Positions 25,853 to 36,040 of a stretch of 64,000 nucleotides of DNA are shown here, in pieces. The notes under the pieces were generated by a model, which did no database searches, was not told where the DNA came from, and saw only the letters and a list, made by a program, of their open reading frames with translations. Source of the DNA: Petrimonas sp. IBARAKI (GTDB taxonomy: Bacteria; Bacteroidota; Bacteroidia; Bacteroidales; Dysgonomonadaceae). The stretch covers positions 1,922,001 through 1,986,000 of the forward strand of contig AP018040.2 in the NCBI GenBank assembly GCA_002356435.2, written 5' to 3'. Numbering within the stretch: the first letter of the stretch is position 1; the number at the start of each line of letters is the position of its first letter. The position numbers and the translations under genes were made by a program.

Positions 25853-28800
25853 ATGGACAAATCAATCAAAAAAATTATCTTATTGGGGTCAGGAGCATTA
25901 AAGATCGGACAGGCAGGTGAGTTCGATTATTCAGGATCACAAGCATTAAAGGCCTTGAGGGAGGAAGGAATAAGCACGGTACTTATCAATCCTAACATTG
26001 CAACCATACAAACTTCCGAGGGGGTGGCGGACACGGTTTATTTCCTTCCGATCACCCCGTTTTTTGTAGAGAAAGTGATTCAGAAAGAAAAACCCGATGG
26101 CATTTTGCTGGCTTTTGGCGGACAAACGGCACTAAATTGCGGGACGGAACTGTATCAAAGCGGTGTACTGGATAAATATGATGTAAAAGTGCTGGGCACC
26201 TCAGTTGAAGCGATAATGATTACCGAAGACCGGGATTTGTTTGTAAAGAAACTCAACCAGATTGATGCCAAAACACCGGTTTCGCAAGCGGTGGAAAGCA
26301 TGGAAGATGCACTGAAAGCGGCTCATACAATTGGTTTTCCCGTAATGGTACGCTCAGCTTACGCACTGGGTGGCCTGGGCTCGGGAATTTGCACCAACGA
26401 AGAAGAGTTTGTTACGCTTTGCGAAAGCGCCCTTTCGTTCTCGAAACAGATTCTGGTGGAAGAGAGCCTGAAAGGATGGAAAGAAATTGAGTTTGAAGTT
26501 ATCCGCGACAAAAATGACCACTGTTTTACAGTCGTTCCCATGGAAAATTTTGACCCGTTGGGAATACATACGGGAGAAAGTATTGTTGTGGCACCCATCA
26601 TTACTCTTTCCAGGGAACAGATAGCCTTGTTGGAAGACATAGCCCGCCGTGTTGTACGCCATATCGGGATAGTGGGTGAATGCAACATCCAATATGCGTT
26701 TAACGTGGAAACCAATGATTATCGCATTATCGAAATCAATGCCCGCCTGAGCCGCTCATCGGCACTGGCCTCCAAGGCTTCGGGTTATCCGCTGGCGTTT
26801 GTGGCAACCAAGTTGGCATTGGGTTATTCACTTGATCAGATCGGCGAAATGGGTACGCTCAATTCGGCTTATGTGGCCCCAAAAGTGGATTACATGATTG
26901 TAAAAATCCCCCGCTGGGACTTGTCTAAATTCGCCGGAGTGAGTCGTGAGATTGGCTCATCCATGAAATCAGTGGGTGAAATCATGTCTATCGGGCAATC
27001 GTTTGAAGAGATCATCCAGAAAGGGTTGCGCATGATCGGGCAAGGTATGCACGGCTTTGTAGGCAACCGCGACCTTACATTCGATAACGTGGAAGAAGCA
27101 CTGTACAATCCTACGGATTTGCGCATCTTTGCCATTGCCGATGCTTTTGAAAAAGGATTCACGGTAGACCGGATTGAATCGCTGACAAAGATTGACAAAT
27201 GGTTTCTCGAAAAGCTGGAGAATATTTACAACTACACACATGTGCTTACCCAATACAAGAAAATAGAGGACCTGCCAAAAGAGGTCCTTGCGGAAGCGAA
27301 AAGACTGGGATTCTCCGATTTTCAGATAGCCCGTTACGTGGAAAACCCACAGGGAACAATGGAACCCGAATTGATCCGTGTGCGCGAATGGCGGAAAAAG
27401 CAACACGTCTTGCCTGTTGTCCGGCGTATCAACACAGTGGCATCGGAAGACCCGGAGAAAACCAATTATCTCTATTTCACGTACGGATCGGACAAAGCCT
27501 ACCAACCTGTGAAATCGGGTAAGGAAGTAATCATCGTCCTGGGTTCGGGAGCGTATCGCATCGGGTCGTCGGTTGAGTTCGACTGGTGTTCGGTAAATGC
27601 CGTAGAGACTGCACGTAAATTGGGTTACGAGTCAGTAATGATCAATTATAACCCTGAAACGGTATCCACCGATTACGATATGTGCGACAGGTTATACTTC
27701 GACGAACTTACTTTTGAACGTACGCTCGACGTTATTGACATTGAGGTTCCCAAAGGAGTAATCGTATCCATGGGTGGGCAGATTCCAAATAACCTGGCCA
27801 TGAAGCTGCATCGCCAAAACGCGCCCATTTTAGGGACATCTCCCGAATCGATTGACCGTGCGGAAAACCGGCACAAGTTCTCTGCCATGCTCGATAGGTT
27901 GGGTATCGACCAGCCGCGATGGAAAGAGCTTTCGAGCTACGAAGAAGTGGATAAGTTTGTTGAAGAAGTAGGATTCCCGGTATTGATCCGTCCGTCGTAT
28001 GTGCTTTCGGGAGCAGCCATGAACGTTTGTTATGACAAAGAACAGATGCACCGTTTTCTCGAAATGGCCGCCAACGTGTCCAAAGAATATCCGGTAGTAG
28101 TTTCTGTTTTCATGCAAAATGCCAAGGAGGTGGAAATGGATGCTGTGGCAAAAGAAGGCGAAATTGTGGAATATGCCATTTCTGAGCACGTGGAGTTTGC
28201 AGGTGTGCATTCAGGTGACGCCACACTGGTTTTCCCGGCACAAAAAATATACTTCGAAACCATGCGCCGCATCAAGAAGATATCTCGGCAGATTGCCAAA
28301 GAGTTGAATATAAGTGGGCCGTTTAATATTCAGTTTCTAGCTAAAAACAATGAAATAAAGGTCATCGAGTGTAATTTGCGCGCCTCGCGTTCATTCCCGT
28401 TTGTCTCCAAAGTCATCAAGCATAACTTTATCGACACAGCAACCCGTGTAATGCTGGGAGCCTCTTACAACAAACCGGACGGCACTGTTTTCGATCTCGA
28501 CCACATCGGTGTGAAATCGTCACAATTCTCCTATTCCCGCTTACAGAAGTTTGATCCGATTTTGGGAGTAGACATGGCCTCGACGGGAGAAGTGGGCTGT
28601 ATAGGCGACGACTTTAATGAGGCTATTCTTAAATCGATGCTTTCGGTAGGATACCGGATTCCCAGAAAAGGGATCCTGATTTCGTCGGGAGAAGTGAAAT
28701 CGAAAGTGGATTTGTTGGAAGCCTGCAAACTGCTCCATGCCAAAGGGTACGACTTGTATGCGAGCCACGGGACACAACAATTTCTGACCGATAACGGCGT

Positions 28801-29065
28801 TGCAGCTACCGATGTGAATTGGCCGGATGAAGGAGGCGAACACAACATTCAGGAGATGATTACCCACAATAAGTTCGATCTGATTATCAATATTCCCAAG
28901 GATGTTACCCGACGCGAGCTTACCAACGGTTACATTATCCGGCGCACTGCGGTGGATTTTAACGTTCCGCTTATCACCAACGCACGGTTGGCATCGGCTT
29001 TTATTACTGCTTTCTGCATGTTGGATGTAGAGCAGTTGAAAATCAAAAGCTGGCAGGAGTACTGA
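25853..29065 (+). CDS. carB: Carbamoyl-phosphate synthase large subunit
   Basis: 1070 residues, full length. It makes carbamoyl phosphate from bicarbonate, ammonia and two ATP for pyrimidine and arginine synthesis. The two homologous ATP-grasp halves are visible: residues about 1-400 beginning IILLGSGALKIGQAGEFDYSG, and about 545-930 beginning VIIVLGSGAYRIGSSVEFDW. The C-terminal MGS-like allosteric domain (about 935-1070) includes LLHAKGYDLYASHGTQQFL. The small glutaminase subunit carA is not adjacent, so it is encoded elsewhere. Confidence 0.97.
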   Translation: MDKSIKKIILLGSGALKIGQAGEFDYSGSQALKALREEGISTVLINPNIATIQTSEGVADTVYFLPITPFFVEKVIQKEKPDGILLAFGGQTALNCGTELYQSGVLDKYDVKVLGTSVEAIMITEDRDLFVKKLNQIDAKTPVSQAVESMEDALKAAHTIGFPVMVRSAYALGGLGSGICTNEEEFVTLCESALSFSKQILVEESLKGWKEIEFEVIRDKNDHCFTVVPMENFDPLGIHTGESIVVAPIITLSREQIALLEDIARRVVRHIGIVGECNIQYAFNVETNDYRIIEINARLSRSSALASKASGYPLAFVATKLALGYSLDQIGEMGTLNSAYVAPKVDYMIVKIPRWDLSKFAGVSREIGSSMKSVGEIMSIGQSFEEIIQKGLRMIGQGMHGFVGNRDLTFDNVEEALYNPTDLRIFAIADAFEKGFTVDRIESLTKIDKWFLEKLENIYNYTHVLTQYKKIEDLPKEVLAEAKRLGFSDFQIARYVENPQGTMEPELIRVREWRKKQHVLPVVRRINTVASEDPEKTNYLYFTYGSDKAYQPVKSGKEVIIVLGSGAYRIGSSVEFDWCSVNAVETARKLGYESVMINYNPETVSTDYDMCDRLYFDELTFERTLDVIDIEVPKGVIVSMGGQIPNNLAMKLHRQNAPILGTSPESIDRAENRHKFSAMLDRLGIDQPRWKELSSYEEVDKFVEEVGFPVLIRPSYVLSGAAMNVCYDKEQMHRFLEMAANVSKEYPVVVSVFMQNAKEVEMDAVAKEGEIVEYAISEHVEFAGVHSGDATLVFPAQKIYFETMRRIKKISRQIAKELNISGPFNIQFLAKNNEIKVIECNLRASRSFPFVSKVIKHNFIDTATRVMLGASYNKPDGTVFDLDHIGVKSSQFSYSRLQKFDPILGVDMASTGEVGCIGDDFNEAILKSMLSVGYRIPRKGILISSGEVKSKVDLLEACKLLHAKGYDLYASHGTQQFLTDNGVAATDVNWPDEGGEHNIQEMITHNKFDLIINIPKDVTRRELTNGYIIRRTAVDFNVPLITNARLASAFITAFCMLDVEQLKIKSWQEY

Positions 29066-29075
29066 ATCTGCCGGT

Positions 29076-29828
29076 TCAGACCCTTCTTCTGAATTCGGAG
29101 CACACAATGGCTGCAGCCACAGCCACATTTAGTGATTCCGATGTTTGAGAATTTGTTGGATAATTAGGAATAAACAGTTTATGGGTAATGAGTTTTTGAA
29201 TATCGGGGGAAATTCCTTTTCCCTCGTTCCCCATAACAATAAATCCGTTTTTCGGTAATTCTGCTTTGTAAATGTTTTCACCTTCCAGTAATGTACCGAA
29301 AACAGGCAATGAGTTATTTCTAGTTAACAAGTCTTTCAGGTCTACATAATGAACATTGACCCGTGCAATAGCCCCCATGGTAGCTTGTACTGTTTTGGGG
29401 TTGAAAATGTCGGCGGTATCGGGTGAACAGAAAACGTGTTGAATGCCAAACCAGTCGCTCAACCGGACAATGGTACCCATATTACCCGGGTCCTGAATTC
29501 CGTCGAGGACAAGGTGCAACTTACCAACAAACTCAATTTCTTCAAGAGCGTTTTTGGGCTGATAAAAAATACCGATAAGTTGCGGCGGGGTTTTCAGGTG
29601 AGATGCCTTTTTCAGTTCCTCGGGGGTAGCTTCTACCATCTCTTCTGCCGATAAACGCGGGATCTCCTGCAAAATATCCGGTAATCCGGCTAAAAACTGG
29701 CACCGGCAATTACCAAGCAAATCGAGAACCAATTTTTTCCCTTCGGCAACAAACGTACCGTGTTCGCTGCGGTACTTTTTTTCACTTAAAGACCGAATCT
29801 GTTTTATTCTGTTTTTACTCAGCGGCAT
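29076..29828 (-). CDS. TrmH/SpoU-family RNA 2'-O-ribose methyltransferase
   Basis: 250 residues from the ATG at 29828, which fits the promoter at 29849-29879; an upstream in-frame start would precede that promoter. N-terminal substrate-binding domain (SLSEKKYRSEHGTFVAEGKKLV), then the SPOUT knot with all three motifs: DGIQDPGNMGTIVRLSDWFG, FIVMGNEGKGIS and IPNYPTNSQTSESLNVAVAAA. Probably modifies rRNA or tRNA in the RlmB/TsnR manner; exact target unknown. It ends ten bases from the convergent carB stop. Confidence 0.93.
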   Translation of the reverse strand: MPLSKNRIKQIRSLSEKKYRSEHGTFVAEGKKLVLDLLGNCRCQFLAGLPDILQEIPRLSAEEMVEATPEELKKASHLKTPPQLIGIFYQPKNALEEIEFVGKLHLVLDGIQDPGNMGTIVRLSDWFGIQHVFCSPDTADIFNPKTVQATMGAIARVNVHYVDLKDLLTRNNSLPVFGTLLEGENIYKAELPKNGFIVMGNEGKGISPDIQKLITHKLFIPNYPTNSQTSESLNVAVAAAIVCSEFRRRV

Positions 29829-29848
29829 TTCTGTTGTATTAAACGTTG

Positions 29849-29879
29849 CAAAGGTAGTTAATAAATTAAAAGAGTCAAA
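29849..29879 (-). promoter_or_regulatory. Promoter for the SpoU methyltransferase gene
   Basis: On the minus strand TTTG (complement of 29876-29879), 19-base spacer, TACCTTTG (complement of 29849-29856), 20 bases before the start codon. Confidence 0.75.
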
Positions 29880-29929
29880 TATCCACAAAATGATGTCAAT
29901 TTTCACACCCCTTTATTTTTAAAAAACCG

Positions 29930-29937
29930 TATCTTTG
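29930..29937 (+). promoter_or_regulatory. Promoter -7 box (TATCTTTG) for the transketolase gene
   Basis: Exact TAnnTTTG match, leader of about 70 bases; the upstream box is not clear. Confidence 0.5.
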
Positions 29938-30015
29938 TATGATAAGAAACTGTTCCACGAATTACATCAATAAGGATCCGTTAGAAACTGATAAAAATAA
30001 ATATTTCCTAATCTT

Positions 30016-32040
30016 ATGAATGACAATGCATTAATGAACAAAGCGGCCGATAATATCCGCATCCTGTCGGCATCAATGGTAGAAAAAGCAAAATCAGGAC
30101 ACCCGGGAGGCCCTATGGGTGGTGCTGATTTTATTAACGTTCTCTACAGCGAATTTCTGGAATACGATCCCGAAAACCCTCATTGGGAAGGCCGTGACCG
30201 GTTTTTCCTCGATGCGGGACATATGTCGCCTATGTTCTATTCGGTTTTGTGTTTAAGCGGTAAGTTCTCGATAGACGAGACCAAAGCATTCCGCCAGTGG
30301 GGTAGCCCCACACCCGGCCATCCGGAACGGGATATCGAACGGGGAATTGAAAACACTTCGGGGCCTCTGGGGCAAGGACACGCTTACGGTGCCGGTGCCG
30401 CTGTTGCCGCTAAGTTTTTAAAAGCTCGCTTGGGAGATGCCATTGATCATACTATTTATGCATACATTACGGACGGTGGTATTCAGGAAGAGATTTCACA
30501 AGGGGTTGGACGGCTTGCCGGCCACTTGGGATTGGATAATTTCATCATGTTTTATGATTCCAATAACATTCAGCTTTCTACCACTACAGACGCCGTTACA
30601 AGTGAAGATGTAGCCAAGAAATACGAAGCGTGGAACTGGAAAGTGATCACGATAGACGGGAACAATGTGGATGAAATCCGCAAAGCGTTAACGGAAGCCA
30701 AGGCGGAAAAAGAACGCCCGACACTGATTATCGGTAATACCATCATGGGGCGTGGTGCTTTGGCAGCCGATTGCACATCGTTTGAATGCCAGGTATCCAC
30801 ACACGGACAACCCCTAAGTGCAGCAGGAGCTGATTTTGCTCAAACCGTTAAAAACCTGGGAGGTGATCCGGAAAATCCTTTTGTTATTTTCCCCGAAGTT
30901 ACAGCACTTTACGATAAGAGAAAAAAAGAACTCAACGATATCGTAGCTGCTAAAAAAGCAAGGTACAATATATGGGCAAAAGCCAATCCCGAACTTGCAG
31001 CGAAAAAACACCGCTGGTTTGCCCGGGAACTGCCCGAAATCGATTGGGCCTCTATCGGGCAAAAACCGGATAACGCTACTCGTGCAGCATCGGCGACCGT
31101 CCTGGGCGTTTTGGCTCAAAAAGTAGAAAACATGATTGTTGCTTCAGCCGACTTGTCAAATTCCGACAAAACAGACGGTTTTTTAAAGTATACGAAAGCA
31201 TTTGAAAAGAATGATTTCTCCGGAGCATTTTTGCAAGCCGGTGTAGCCGAGTTCACCCTGTCGGCCATGTGTATTGGAATGAGTTTGCACGGAGGCGTTA
31301 TTCCTGCGTGCGGTACGTTCTTCGCCTTCTCCGATTACATGAAGCCGGCAATTCGTGTAGCCGCCTTGATGGGAACGCCCGTTATTTTCATCTGGACTCA
31401 CGATGCTTTTCGAGTAGGAGAAGACGGGCCAACACACCAACCCGTTGAACAGGAAGCACAAATCCGGTTGTTGGAAAAGCTACAAAATCACCACGGACAA
31501 AATTCGATGCTTGTTCTCCGTCCTGCAGATGTGCATGAAACGACAGTCGCCTGGAAAATGGCGTTGGAAAATGCACAGACGCCTACAGGGTTGATCTTAT
31601 CGAGACAGAACATCAAGGATCTACCCGCTGCAGGATCCCGGTACAAAGAAGCATTACAGGCTGAAAAAGGAGCTTACGTGGTACAGGATGAGAATGACTA
31701 TGATGTGATTCTCCTGGCTTCGGGCTCGGAAGTCTCCACACTTGCAGAGGGAGCAGAACTACTGAAAGCCGATGGTATAAAAACGCGAATCGTCTCTGTT
31801 CCATCAGAAGGATTGTTCCGCAGTCAAACCAAAGAATACCAGGAATCGATTCTGCCTGAAGGCAAAAAGAAATTCGGTTTAACCGCTGGACTCCCTGTAA
31901 CGCTAGAAGGCCTGGTCGGTGCAGACGGAAAAGTATGGGGAATGAATTCTTTTGGATTTTCGGCACCCTACAAGATCCTGGATGAAAAACTCGGCTACAC
32001 GGGTAAAAACGTGTATGAGCAAGTGAAAAAATTACTATAA
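30016..32040 (+). CDS. tkt: Transketolase
   Basis: 674 residues, full length, thiamine-diphosphate enzyme of the non-oxidative pentose phosphate pathway. GHPGGPMGGADF near residue 28, GQGHAYGAGAA, LAGHLGLDN and the pyrimidine-domain segments (TGLILSRQNIKDLP, SVPSEGLFRSQ) are typical. The diphosphate-binding GDG motif reads TDGGIQEEISQG rather than GDGxxxEG; the key Asp is kept. I recall the same variant in Bacteroides relatives, so it is probably clade-typical and active. rpiB follows after 27 bases, making a pentose-phosphate gene pair. Confidence 0.95.
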   Translation: MNDNALMNKAADNIRILSASMVEKAKSGHPGGPMGGADFINVLYSEFLEYDPENPHWEGRDRFFLDAGHMSPMFYSVLCLSGKFSIDETKAFRQWGSPTPGHPERDIERGIENTSGPLGQGHAYGAGAAVAAKFLKARLGDAIDHTIYAYITDGGIQEEISQGVGRLAGHLGLDNFIMFYDSNNIQLSTTTDAVTSEDVAKKYEAWNWKVITIDGNNVDEIRKALTEAKAEKERPTLIIGNTIMGRGALAADCTSFECQVSTHGQPLSAAGADFAQTVKNLGGDPENPFVIFPEVTALYDKRKKELNDIVAAKKARYNIWAKANPELAAKKHRWFARELPEIDWASIGQKPDNATRAASATVLGVLAQKVENMIVASADLSNSDKTDGFLKYTKAFEKNDFSGAFLQAGVAEFTLSAMCIGMSLHGGVIPACGTFFAFSDYMKPAIRVAALMGTPVIFIWTHDAFRVGEDGPTHQPVEQEAQIRLLEKLQNHHGQNSMLVLRPADVHETTVAWKMALENAQTPTGLILSRQNIKDLPAAGSRYKEALQAEKGAYVVQDENDYDVILLASGSEVSTLAEGAELLKADGIKTRIVSVPSEGLFRSQTKEYQESILPEGKKKFGLTAGLPVTLEGLVGADGKVWGMNSFGFSAPYKILDEKLGYTGKNVYEQVKKLL

Positions 32041-32067
32041 CAAGTTTTGAGTTTAAATAAAAGAATC

Positions 32068-32523
32068 ATGTCTTTATTCGATAAAACAGAGAAACCCATT
32101 GGATTGGCTTCAGACCATGCTGGTTTTGCGGCCAAACAAATTGTTATCAAACTGTTGACGGAAAAGGGAATTCCTTTCAAAGATTTTGGTGCCTATTCCG
32201 AAGAAAGTTCAGATTATGCCGATTTTGCCCATCCCCTGGCAACAGCCGTTGAGAACGGAGAATGTTATCCTGGAATTGCTGCTTGTGGATCGGGGAACGG
32301 TATAAATATGACGATGAACAAGCACCGGGATATTCGCTCCGCCCTCTGCTGGAACAAAGAAGTAGCTTATCTGGCGCGCGCTCACAACAATGCTAATGTG
32401 TTGGCCTTGCCAGGCAGGCTGCTAAACGAGGAAGAAATTTACGAAATCCTGGTAACCTTTCTCAATACGCCTTTCGAAGGTGGTAGACACGAGAGAAGAA
32501 TCAACAAGATTCCCTGCGAATAA
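32068..32523 (+). CDS. rpiB: Ribose-5-phosphate isomerase B
   Basis: 151 residues from the ATG at 32068, giving MSLFDKTEKPIGLASDHAGF. RpiB interconverts ribose 5-phosphate and ribulose 5-phosphate. The active-site loop IAACGSGNGINMTMNKH has the catalytic Cys; RSALCWNKEVAYLARAHNNANVLALPGR is the standard second signature. It follows transketolase closely and both act in the same pathway, so they form a functional operon. Confidence 0.95.
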   Translation: MSLFDKTEKPIGLASDHAGFAAKQIVIKLLTEKGIPFKDFGAYSEESSDYADFAHPLATAVENGECYPGIAACGSGNGINMTMNKHRDIRSALCWNKEVAYLARAHNNANVLALPGRLLNEEEIYEILVTFLNTPFEGGRHERRINKIPCE

Positions 32524-32548
32524 GAGAGTTTGTTGTATTTGAACGCCA

Positions 32549-33352
32549 ATGGCAAAAAGAAGACGGGCTGCATACAGCCGCGGGAAACGACTAAAATTAA
32601 GCAAAAATGGACGACAGGTTGTTTGGCTTATTGTCGTTTTTCTGGCTGCTCTTTTTGCCGTTGGCGTTTATCGGTTCATCCGCTTTTCGACGAATGAAAT
32701 ATTTCATTCTTTTGACCATCCACAGTTCTCTCAAAAGTACCTGGTTCGCGGGGTAGACGTCTCTCATCATAATTCTTATATCAACTGGCACCAACTCCGG
32801 GAAGAAAACATTACGTTTGTCTATCTGAAATCAACCGAAGGATCGAAGCACAAAGACAGGGATTACAAGAAAAATTATAAAGTAGCCAAAGATGCGGGCC
32901 TGAGAATTGGCTCCTACCATTTTTACACTTTCGGACGGGACGGTAAAAAACAGGCACAGCATTTCATACGAAATTCGACCCTGCAATCCGGCGACATGAT
33001 TCCAGCCATAGATGTTGAACATTCTGCTATCAACCGTGCCTGCAACGATAAAGAGTCGCACGGGAGAATGATAAAAGAGCTCAGAAACCTCGAGTCGGCA
33101 CTGTTTAAACAATACGGCAAACGTCCGGTAATATATACCAACAAGGAATGCTATAAAATGTATATAAAGGATAATTTTCCAGACAACCCGTTATGGATAT
33201 GCGACTTACATAAAGAACCCGGCGGTGACTATAAGAACTGGGTAATGTGGCAATTTTCGCATACAGGAAAAATTTCCGGTGTTGTTAACGATATCGACCT
33301 GAATTATTACCGCAATTCATTTGATGACTTTAAAAAATTGTTATTACCTTAG
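32549..33352 (+). CDS. GH25-family lysozyme (muramidase), membrane-anchored
   Basis: 267 residues. A basic N terminus (KRRRAAYSRGKRLKLSK) is followed by one membrane helix (about 24-43), so the enzyme is tethered on the periplasmic side. The GH25 barrel begins YLVRGVDVSHHN (catalytic-site Asp70), and has DMIPAIDVEH with the DxE pair and VMWQFSHTGKISGVVNDIDLNYY at the end. It cleaves peptidoglycan between MurNAc and GlcNAc. It may share a transcript with rpiB (25-base gap) and with the following peptidase (4-base gap). Confidence 0.92.
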   Translation: MAKRRRAAYSRGKRLKLSKNGRQVVWLIVVFLAALFAVGVYRFIRFSTNEIFHSFDHPQFSQKYLVRGVDVSHHNSYINWHQLREENITFVYLKSTEGSKHKDRDYKKNYKVAKDAGLRIGSYHFYTFGRDGKKQAQHFIRNSTLQSGDMIPAIDVEHSAINRACNDKESHGRMIKELRNLESALFKQYGKRPVIYTNKECYKMYIKDNFPDNPLWICDLHKEPGGDYKNWVMWQFSHTGKISGVVNDIDLNYYRNSFDDFKKLLLP

Positions 33353-33356
33353 CGCA

Positions 33357-34373
33357 ATGATATTCAGAAAAATAAAACACCTGTTGATTTTTCTCTTTTC
33401 GCTTTCCGTTGTTTCGGGATGCGAAGACAGTATGCGTTTTGATAACGATCCACGCAGTAATTTCGACGCACTTTGGAAGATTCTCGATGAGAATTATTGT
33501 TTCTTTGAATACAAGGAAATTGACTGGGATGCCGTGTACAAAAAGTACGGTTCAAGGGTAAAGAACGATATGGGAAACTACGCCCTTTTCAACCTAATGG
33601 GTGAAATGCTCTCCGAGCTGAAAGACGGACATGTAAACTTGATTGCCTCGCACGACATGTCCCGTTATTGGAGTTGGACGGAGGATTTCCCGTTAAACTT
33701 TGACCCGAATATTCAGAAAAAATACCTTGAGCGAGATTTCGCCATTGCCGGTGGAATGTATTATAAAATTTTGGACGATAATATCGGCTACGTTTACTAC
33801 GGTAGCTTTTCGAACGATATCGGTGACGCAAATATGTCGCAGGTATTAAGCCAGATGGCTGTTTGTAAAGGAATCATCTTTGATGTCCGCAACAATGGAG
33901 GAGGCAGTTTAACCAACGTAGAGCGAATTGCTTCACGATTTTTCAACGAAAAAACACTGGTAGGATATATTTCCCACAAGATTGGTAAAGGGCATTCCGA
34001 CTTTTCTGATTTTTATCCCAAATACGTGAACAGCTACGACAAGATAAGGTATCAAAAGCCGGTAATTGTTCTGACCAACAGAAGTTGTTACAGCGCCACG
34101 AACGACTTCGTAAACGTTATGAAACATGCCCCAAACGCTACAATTATTGGGGATAAAACCGGCGGCGGGAGCGGATTACCTTTCTCGTCGGAACTACCAA
34201 ATGGCTGGTCTATCCGGTTTTCCGCATCACCCATGTACAATGTTAACAAGGAACATATCGAATTCGGTATCGAACCCGATGTATATGTTTCCATGACTGA
34301 AAGTGACAAATCAAAAGGAAAAGACTCCATTATCGAAAAAGCGAGGGAACTGATTCATTCTTCAGGTCGATGA
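33357..34373 (+). CDS. S41-family peptidase lipoprotein
   Basis: 338 residues from the ATG at 33357, four bases after the lysozyme stop; an upstream in-frame start inside the lysozyme gene is rejected. Lipobox VVSGC (Cys22). A tricorn-like N-terminal helical domain (NFDALWKILDENYCFFEYKEIDWDAV) precedes the S41 catalytic core: GIIFDVRNNGGGSLTNVERIAS, then LTNRSCYSATNDFVNVM with the nucleophile Ser, and GDKTGGGSGLPFSSELPNGW. No PDZ domain is evident between the two parts. Probably a periplasmic carboxyl-terminal-processing-type peptidase. Confidence 0.9.
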   Translation: MIFRKIKHLLIFLFSLSVVSGCEDSMRFDNDPRSNFDALWKILDENYCFFEYKEIDWDAVYKKYGSRVKNDMGNYALFNLMGEMLSELKDGHVNLIASHDMSRYWSWTEDFPLNFDPNIQKKYLERDFAIAGGMYYKILDDNIGYVYYGSFSNDIGDANMSQVLSQMAVCKGIIFDVRNNGGGSLTNVERIASRFFNEKTLVGYISHKIGKGHSDFSDFYPKYVNSYDKIRYQKPVIVLTNRSCYSATNDFVNVMKHAPNATIIGDKTGGGSGLPFSSELPNGWSIRFSASPMYNVNKEHIEFGIEPDVYVSMTESDKSKGKDSIIEKARELIHSSGR

Positions 34374-34379
34374 CGACCC

Positions 34380-36029
34380 TTAAATTATCTCAATGCCTTG
34401 CGCTTCGCACATTTCCAATGCCATTTGGCGCAGACGGAATTTTTGTATTTTACCGCTTCCTGTCATTGGGAATTGACTGATAAAGAACACGTATCTTGGA
34501 ATTTTGTACCGGGCAATATGATCCTTGCAAAAATCGCGGACATCTTCACGCGTCAGTTCTTTTCCCTCTTTTAGGATAATAAAAGCACCCACGTCCTCCC
34601 CATATCTGGGTGAAGCCACTGCTACTACCTGCACATCCCTGACTTCAGGCATTTTATAAAGAAAATCCTCTACTTCTTTGGGAGAAATGTTTTCTCCGCC
34701 CCTAATAACCATGTCTTTGATCCTTCCCGTGATACGATAATTGCCGTCTTCGTCTTTCATACCCAGGTCGCCCGAGTGCAGGTATCCATTAGCATCAATT
34801 ACCTGAGCAGTTGCTTCCGGGTTTTTGTAATAACCCTTCATCACATTATAACCGCGACAGCACATTTCTCCTTCTACTCCTACGGGACATTCTCTTCCTG
34901 TAACCGGATCAAGCACCTTAACATCGGTAAACTCATAGGCACGCCCTACGGTTGAACAACGTACCCCGAATGGATCATCAACATGGGTTTGTGTCATTCC
35001 CGGCGAGGTTTCAGTAAGTCCATACACGCTGGTAATGTCCATGAACATTTTTTCGTTTACCTGCTTCATCAGTTCTACCGGACAAAGCGAACCAGCCATT
35101 ATTCCCGTCCGCAACGAACTCATATCGAACAAAGGGAACATGGGATGATTCAACTCGGCAATAAACATAGTAGGAACGCCGTGCAAGACGGTACAGCGCT
35201 CCTTGTGAATAGAAGCCAGAACCAATAGCGGATCAAATCTCTCCACCATTACCTGGGTGCTCCCATGAGTGAGGCAACACATCGTAGCCAACACTACGCC
35301 AAAACAATGGAACAAAGGAACGCAGATACAGCACTTATCATCGGGTGTGAATTTCATGTGGACACCCGTTAAATAACCGTTGTTGGTGATGTTGTGGTGG
35401 CTGAGCATCACGCCTTTTGGAAATCCGGTTGTTCCCGATGTATACTGCATATTCACTATATCGTGGCAACCGGTCTGCTCTCGGAGCGCACGGAACTCAT
35501 CTTTGGGACGGCTGGCACCTACTAAAAGAAGCTCAGCTGTGTTGTACATCCCGCGGAATTTTTCCTGTCCAATATATACCACATTCCTCATCCCGGGAAA
35601 ACGGTCGTTTTTGAGTTTTCCGCGTTGTGTGGTTCTCAATTCCGGCAAAAGTTCATAAATCATATCAATATAATCACTACCGGGGATTCCTTCAGTTAGG
35701 CATAGCGTGTGCATATCCGCATTTTTCAGCACAAAAGCCAGTTCTTCGGTTTTGTAGTTAGTGTTAACAGTCACAGCCACAGCACCTATTTTTGCCGTGG
35801 CATAAAGCACTGTTAACCAATCGGGAACATTTTGTGCCCAAATCCCTACGTTAGTTCCTCGGGTTACTCCGATCGATAACAGCCCATTGGCCATGTTGTT
35901 TACCCGTTTATCGAACGACTTCCATGTGAAGCGAAGGTTTCGATCGGAATATACAATATATTCTTTATCAGGGGTTTCATTGGCCCAGTACTCGAGCCAA
36001 TCACCTAGTGTCTTCTCAAAAAGTTGCAT
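34380..36029 (-). CDS. AMP-binding acyl-CoA synthetase
   Basis: 549 residues. Adenylate-forming enzyme that activates a carboxylic acid to its CoA thioester. The P-loop is [71 protein letters not shown] and the C-terminal Lys in [12 protein letters not shown] are all in place. It resembles medium-chain fatty-acyl-CoA ligases. The upstream XRE-cupin regulator is 11 bases away, in the same transcript, which suggests ligand-dependent control of this gene. Convergent with the S41 peptidase gene, six bases apart. Confidence 0.93.
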   Translation of the reverse strand: MQLFEKTLGDWLEYWANETPDKEYIVYSDRNLRFTWKSFDKRVNNMANGLLSIGVTRGTNVGIWAQNVPDWLTVLYATAKIGAVAVTVNTNYKTEELAFVLKNADMHTLCLTEGIPGSDYIDMIYELLPELRTTQRGKLKNDRFPGMRNVVYIGQEKFRGMYNTAELLLVGASRPKDEFRALREQTGCHDIVNMQYTSGTTGFPKGVMLSHHNITNNGYLTGVHMKFTPDDKCCICVPLFHCFGVVLATMCCLTHGSTQVMVERFDPLLVLASIHKERCTVLHGVPTMFIAELNHPMFPLFDMSSLRTGIMAGSLCPVELMKQVNEKMFMDITSVYGLTETSPGMTQTHVDDPFGVRCSTVGRAYEFTDVKVLDPVTGRECPVGVEGEMCCRGYNVMKGYYKNPEATAQVIDANGYLHSGDLGMKDEDGNYRITGRIKDMVIRGGENISPKEVEDFLYKMPEVRDVQVVAVASPRYGEDVGAFIILKEGKELTREDVRDFCKDHIARYKIPRYVFFISQFPMTGSGKIQKFRLRQMALEMCEAQGIEII

Positions 36030-36040
36030 AAAACGGTGAA

